From positions 1 through 64,000 of the forward strand of contig CAVTBC010000004.1 in assembly GCA_963732865.1 (NCBI GenBank): a DNA stretch of 64,000 nt. Reading direction: 5' to 3'. Under the pieces are notes generated by a model. The model saw only the letters and a program-made list of their open reading frames with translations. It did no database searches and was not told the origin of the DNA. A program made the position numbers and the translations under genes. This document shows positions 61,549-64,000 of the stretch, in pieces. Position 1 is the first letter of the stretch; the number at the start of each line of letters is the position of its first letter. Origin of the DNA: JADLGL01 sp963732865 (GTDB taxonomy: Bacteria; Pseudomonadota; Alphaproteobacteria; Rhizobiales; Kaistiaceae).

Positions 61549-62564
61549 ATGGGACCAAGCGCTTCGGACTGTTGTGGCTCGCCGCATGCCTGGCGGTGAG
61601 CGCCGCTGGCTCGACCGCCAGGGCGCAGGTCGCCGATTGGTCCGCGAGAGTTGCGCCAACGGACCAGCCGGTTACGGCCATCCGTCAAGTCGGCAGCGAC
61701 GTCTTCGTCGAGGCCGGGCGCTGGTTTCGCGCCGTTGCCTGTTATAACACCGTTTGCCTGCAGACGGGCCGTCCGCCGGCGCAGCGCACATCGCGTTTTG
61801 GCATCCCGGGCGGCGCGATCGCGGAGGCGGACGGGCAAGGCGCCGTGCAAGCATGGTACGCCAACCCGACTGAGCGCTACGATCACGGCATCCTCGGCGA
61901 CCAGATCGAGGGCGGCAGCCTTGTCGTGATTGACGACGAAGGCCAGCAATTCACCGCCATGCTGAGCAGAAGCCGGGTGTTCGAAGATTTGACCCCGCGC
62001 ATCGCCGACATGGACGGCGACGGCCGCAACGACGTCGTCGTTATCCGCACGGAGTTGGAAGCGGGCGCCGCCGTCGCGATCTACTCGATCGCCAACGGTG
62101 TGTTGGTCGAACTCGCATCCATCCCACCGATCGGCCAGACGCACCGCTGGCTCAACATCGCCGGCATCGCGGATTTCAATGGCGACGGGCATCTCGATAT
62201 CGCGGTGGTGAAGACACCCCATATTGGCGGCCGGCTGGAGATCTGGACGCTCAGCGGCGGGCAGCTTGTCCTGTTGGCGGCGGGCGACGGCTTCTCCAAC
62301 CACAGCATCGGCACGACCGAATTGGGCCTGTCGGCGGTCGCCGACGCCGACGCCGACGGCATCGCCGACCTCGCCCTGCCCAACAACGACCACACTATGC
62401 TGCGGATCGTCGGCCTTGGCGGCGGGACCCTCCACGACATCGCCACCGTGCCACTCGGCGGGCCGGTGACAACAGCGATCGCGACGCTGGAAGTGGCAGG
62501 CCGTCCCGCATTCCTCGCCGGCCTTGCCGACGGAAGGCTGGTCGTCGTGCGACCGACACCGTAG
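61545..62564 (+). CDS. exported FG-GAP/VCBS repeat protein
   Basis: This 339-residue protein starts at ATG 61545 overlapping the reductase stop and has a signal peptide (LLWLAACLAVSAAGSTARAQ). Three or four VCBS/FG-GAP units with Ca-binding loops follow: DMDGDGRNDVVV, DFNGDGHLDIAVV, DADADGIADLAL. Such repeats form a seven-bladed propeller as in integrin alpha chains. Two cysteines in VACYNTVCLQ may form a disulfide. The function is unknown. The longer frame from 61308 is inside the reductase. Confidence 0.82.
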   Translation: MNGTKRFGLLWLAACLAVSAAGSTARAQVADWSARVAPTDQPVTAIRQVGSDVFVEAGRWFRAVACYNTVCLQTGRPPAQRTSRFGIPGGAIAEADGQGAVQAWYANPTERYDHGILGDQIEGGSLVVIDDEGQQFTAMLSRSRVFEDLTPRIADMDGDGRNDVVVIRTELEAGAAVAIYSIANGVLVELASIPPIGQTHRWLNIAGIADFNGDGHLDIAVVKTPHIGGRLEIWTLSGGQLVLLAAGDGFSNHSIGTTELGLSAVADADADGIADLALPNNDHTMLRIVGLGGGTLHDIATVPLGGPVTTAIATLEVAGRPAFLAGLADGRLVVVRPTP

Positions 62565-62627
62565 GAGCTATCGGCCGACTTATCCTGAGCACGATGCGAA
62601 AGACGCCCGACGGGCGGCGTGAAGGTC

Positions 62628-62655
62628 GGGTGAGGCGGCCATGGCCGCCTCACCC
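62628..62655. terminator. 28-bp perfect palindrome between convergent genes
   Basis: GGGTGAGGCGGCC (62628-62640) and GGCCGCCTCACCC (62643-62655) are exact reverse complements around AT. It sits between two converging stops but lacks a T run, so it is a hairpin of possible bidirectional terminator use. Confidence 0.5.
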
Positions 62656-62663
62656 TGGGGCGC

Positions 62664-63740
62664 CTAGGGCGTCCAGATGCCTTCGAGCGAAATGAAGGCC
62701 AGTCCGTTGTTGGCGTTCATGGGAAGGACCAGCTGATTGGCGGCCGGGTCGTAGCACATGGACGCGGCGCTGCTGATGTTCTCGGCGATCAGGACGGCTT
62801 CCTCACCGGGGCGGATCATCGAAACGCCGCCATTGCGGACGCTGCTGACGAACTTGGTGCCGTCCGGCATGATGACGAGACCGTCGCTGCCGGCCTGAGC
62901 GGCATGCTCGGTGAGGAGCATCTCGCCGGTGTTGATGTCGTACGTGACGACGCCGTCGTCATTGATCATGACGACCACGAGGTTCCCGTCCGGATCGAAG
63001 GCCACACCGTTGGGCGAATTGAGGCCTGGCGCGCCGGTGTCGATGAAGACCGAGGCCGTGCCGTCCGCCGTGATCTTCCAGATCTGGCCGTTGTTGCCCG
63101 AGACGCTGGCGTAGATCGTACCATCCTCGGCGACCTCGATGTCGTTGAAGGCCGGCGCGTTCACGGCGATTCGGCCAACCGGGGCGCCGGTGGCCATGTC
63201 GAACATGGCGACGGCGGCGGTTGTTGCGGTGTTCGGACCGGTCGTGATCGCGTTGCCGTCCCAGATGAAGGTGCGCAGGCCGCCGTCGCGGTCGGCGAGG
63301 TAAAGGATGCCGTTCATGATGTCGCTGCCGAAGGGCTCGTTCAGAACGAGTGGCGGGTCCATCATATCGCGCTGCGTGCCGGCATTGGCGTAGCCGACCC
63401 AACGCGGCGTGTTGACCGTGCCGTCGTGGTTGATCAGCGCAACCCATGCGTCATTGGCCCGGACGTTCTGCCCGACACCCCGACTCGGAGCCACGATGAC
63501 ATCCCTCGCCGGATCGTAGGAGCAGCTTTCAACCGAGTAGAGCGCCCCATACATCACGGCATTTGCCATTGGGGCGAAGTCATTCGCCGGATTGGGATTG
63601 TCGGCGGTCGGGGCCGGCGGAGCCGCAGGCAGACCGGCCGGATTGCCCACATAGTAGGGGCGCGTGTCTTGCTGTTGCGCCAGAGCGAAGCTGGTGCCAG
63701 CCAACAAGATAGCGGTACTAATTGTCGCTATAGTTTTCAT
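62664..63740 (-). CDS. exported SMP-30/gluconolactonase-like beta-propeller protein
   Basis: This 358-residue protein has a signal peptide (MKTIATISTAILLAGTSFALAQ) and a Pro/Ala/Asn linker, then propeller blades with FNDIEVAEDGTIYASVSG, SPNGVAFDPDGNLVVVMI and SDGLVIMPDGTKF. The Asn and Asp in these loops match the metal site of SMP-30-like lactonases. Two cysteines (SCSYD, MCYDP) near the ends could clasp the propeller. The substrate is unknown. GGGAGGAA stands before ATG 63740. Confidence 0.82.
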   Translation of the reverse strand: MKTIATISTAILLAGTSFALAQQQDTRPYYVGNPAGLPAAPPAPTADNPNPANDFAPMANAVMYGALYSVESCSYDPARDVIVAPSRGVGQNVRANDAWVALINHDGTVNTPRWVGYANAGTQRDMMDPPLVLNEPFGSDIMNGILYLADRDGGLRTFIWDGNAITTGPNTATTAAVAMFDMATGAPVGRIAVNAPAFNDIEVAEDGTIYASVSGNNGQIWKITADGTASVFIDTGAPGLNSPNGVAFDPDGNLVVVMINDDGVVTYDINTGEMLLTEHAAQAGSDGLVIMPDGTKFVSSVRNGGVSMIRPGEEAVLIAENISSAASMCYDPAANQLVLPMNANNGLAFISLEGIWTP

Positions 63741-64000
63741 AGTATTCCTCCCTGTTTTTCTTTTTTTCGAGCCGTATAGGCGGCCGCCGTACTATATCGA
63801 TACCGCACCCCCATGCACGAAGACTTTCGTGTTGACAGTCTTGAATAGGCCATTTTGGTCGAGGCAACGCCCCGCGCGGCTAGCGGTTGGTTTTTGGCCA
63901 GGTGAAAATCGAACGGAAGACGAAGCGCGGATAACCAAGTCAGTGAGGGCGATCGTGCTCGCGCTGTGCGTCAGGCACGAGTTTCAACTGCGCGCGGCAG
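63741..64000. other. 260-bp right-edge region without a recognisable gene
   Basis: No complete gene is seen. The first 100 bases are the leader and promoter region of the beta-propeller gene, with a run of pyrimidines just after its ribosome site. The remainder could belong to a gene beyond the edge. Confidence 0.4.

Overview
The window looks like a chromosomal segment of a high-GC Alphaproteobacterium; I cannot place the order with confidence. Evidence: the block aroA-cmk-rpsA-ihfB-lapA-trpF-trpB-trpA-accD-folC runs convergently into tsaE-murU-addB-addA-trx, an order typical of Alphaproteobacteria. AddAB is used for break repair, a DUF1150 gene follows a small heat-shock gene, a FYDLN-acid (TIGR02300) gene is present, AccD has lost its zinc-ribbon cysteines, and one CtrA-type box (TTAA-N7-TTAA) is visible. 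No CRISPR array, insertion sequence or rRNA was found.

Layout. 1-8.6 kb (+): tail of tsaE, murU, addB, addA (two apparent frameshifts) and two tandem thioredoxins. 8.6-18.6 kb (-): folC, accD, trpABF, lapA, ihfB, rpsA, cmk, aroA (one apparent frameshift). 18.8-25.4 kb: TIGR02300 protein, tRNA-Ala(GGC), metY, a YxlEFG-like ABC exporter, hsp20, a DUF1150 protein and an exported Ala/Leu-rich coiled-coil protein with a recent 429-bp tandem duplication. 25.5-30.1 kb: pyrD, the yidC-rnpA-rpmH operon and a TVP38-family protein. 30.2-38.1 kb: the most unusual stretch, with a sensor kinase, a TPR glycosyltransferase, three paralogous secreted collagen-like proteins, a sulfotransferase-like enzyme, a methyltransferase, a host-attachment-family protein and a cyclase remnant. 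38.2-48.3 kb: an exported ricin-type lectin, an mtnK-mtnA-aldolase/dehydrogenase operon, two exported c-type cytochromes and a DegP-type protease. 48.3-51.4 kb: a sparse accessory stretch with an AlpA-like regulator and tRNA-Arg(ACG). 51.6-58.4 kb: a DUF2238 membrane protein, copper efflux (copA with one apparent frameshift, divergent csoR with a shared operator) and mcl-mtkA-mtkB. 58.6-63.7 kb: a PQQ-type sugar dehydrogenase, a TipA-like MerR regulator (one apparent frameshift), an aldo/keto reductase and two exported beta-propeller proteins.

Functional themes. The mtnK-mtnA-aldolase/SDR operon reads as a DHAP shunt that would turn methylthioribose into DHAP and a reduced C2 thio-compound. 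The mcl-mtkA-mtkB operon reads as the malate to acetyl-CoA plus glyoxylate limb of the serine cycle. The collagen-like cluster, flanked by a glycosyltransferase and a sulfotransferase-like enzyme, is the best candidate for an undescribed surface system, although the link between these genes is inferred only from proximity.

Caution: six apparent single-base frameshifts hit five conserved genes, including the normally essential aroA. At least three fall where a homopolymer change of one base restores the reading frame, so the assembly probably carries indel errors.
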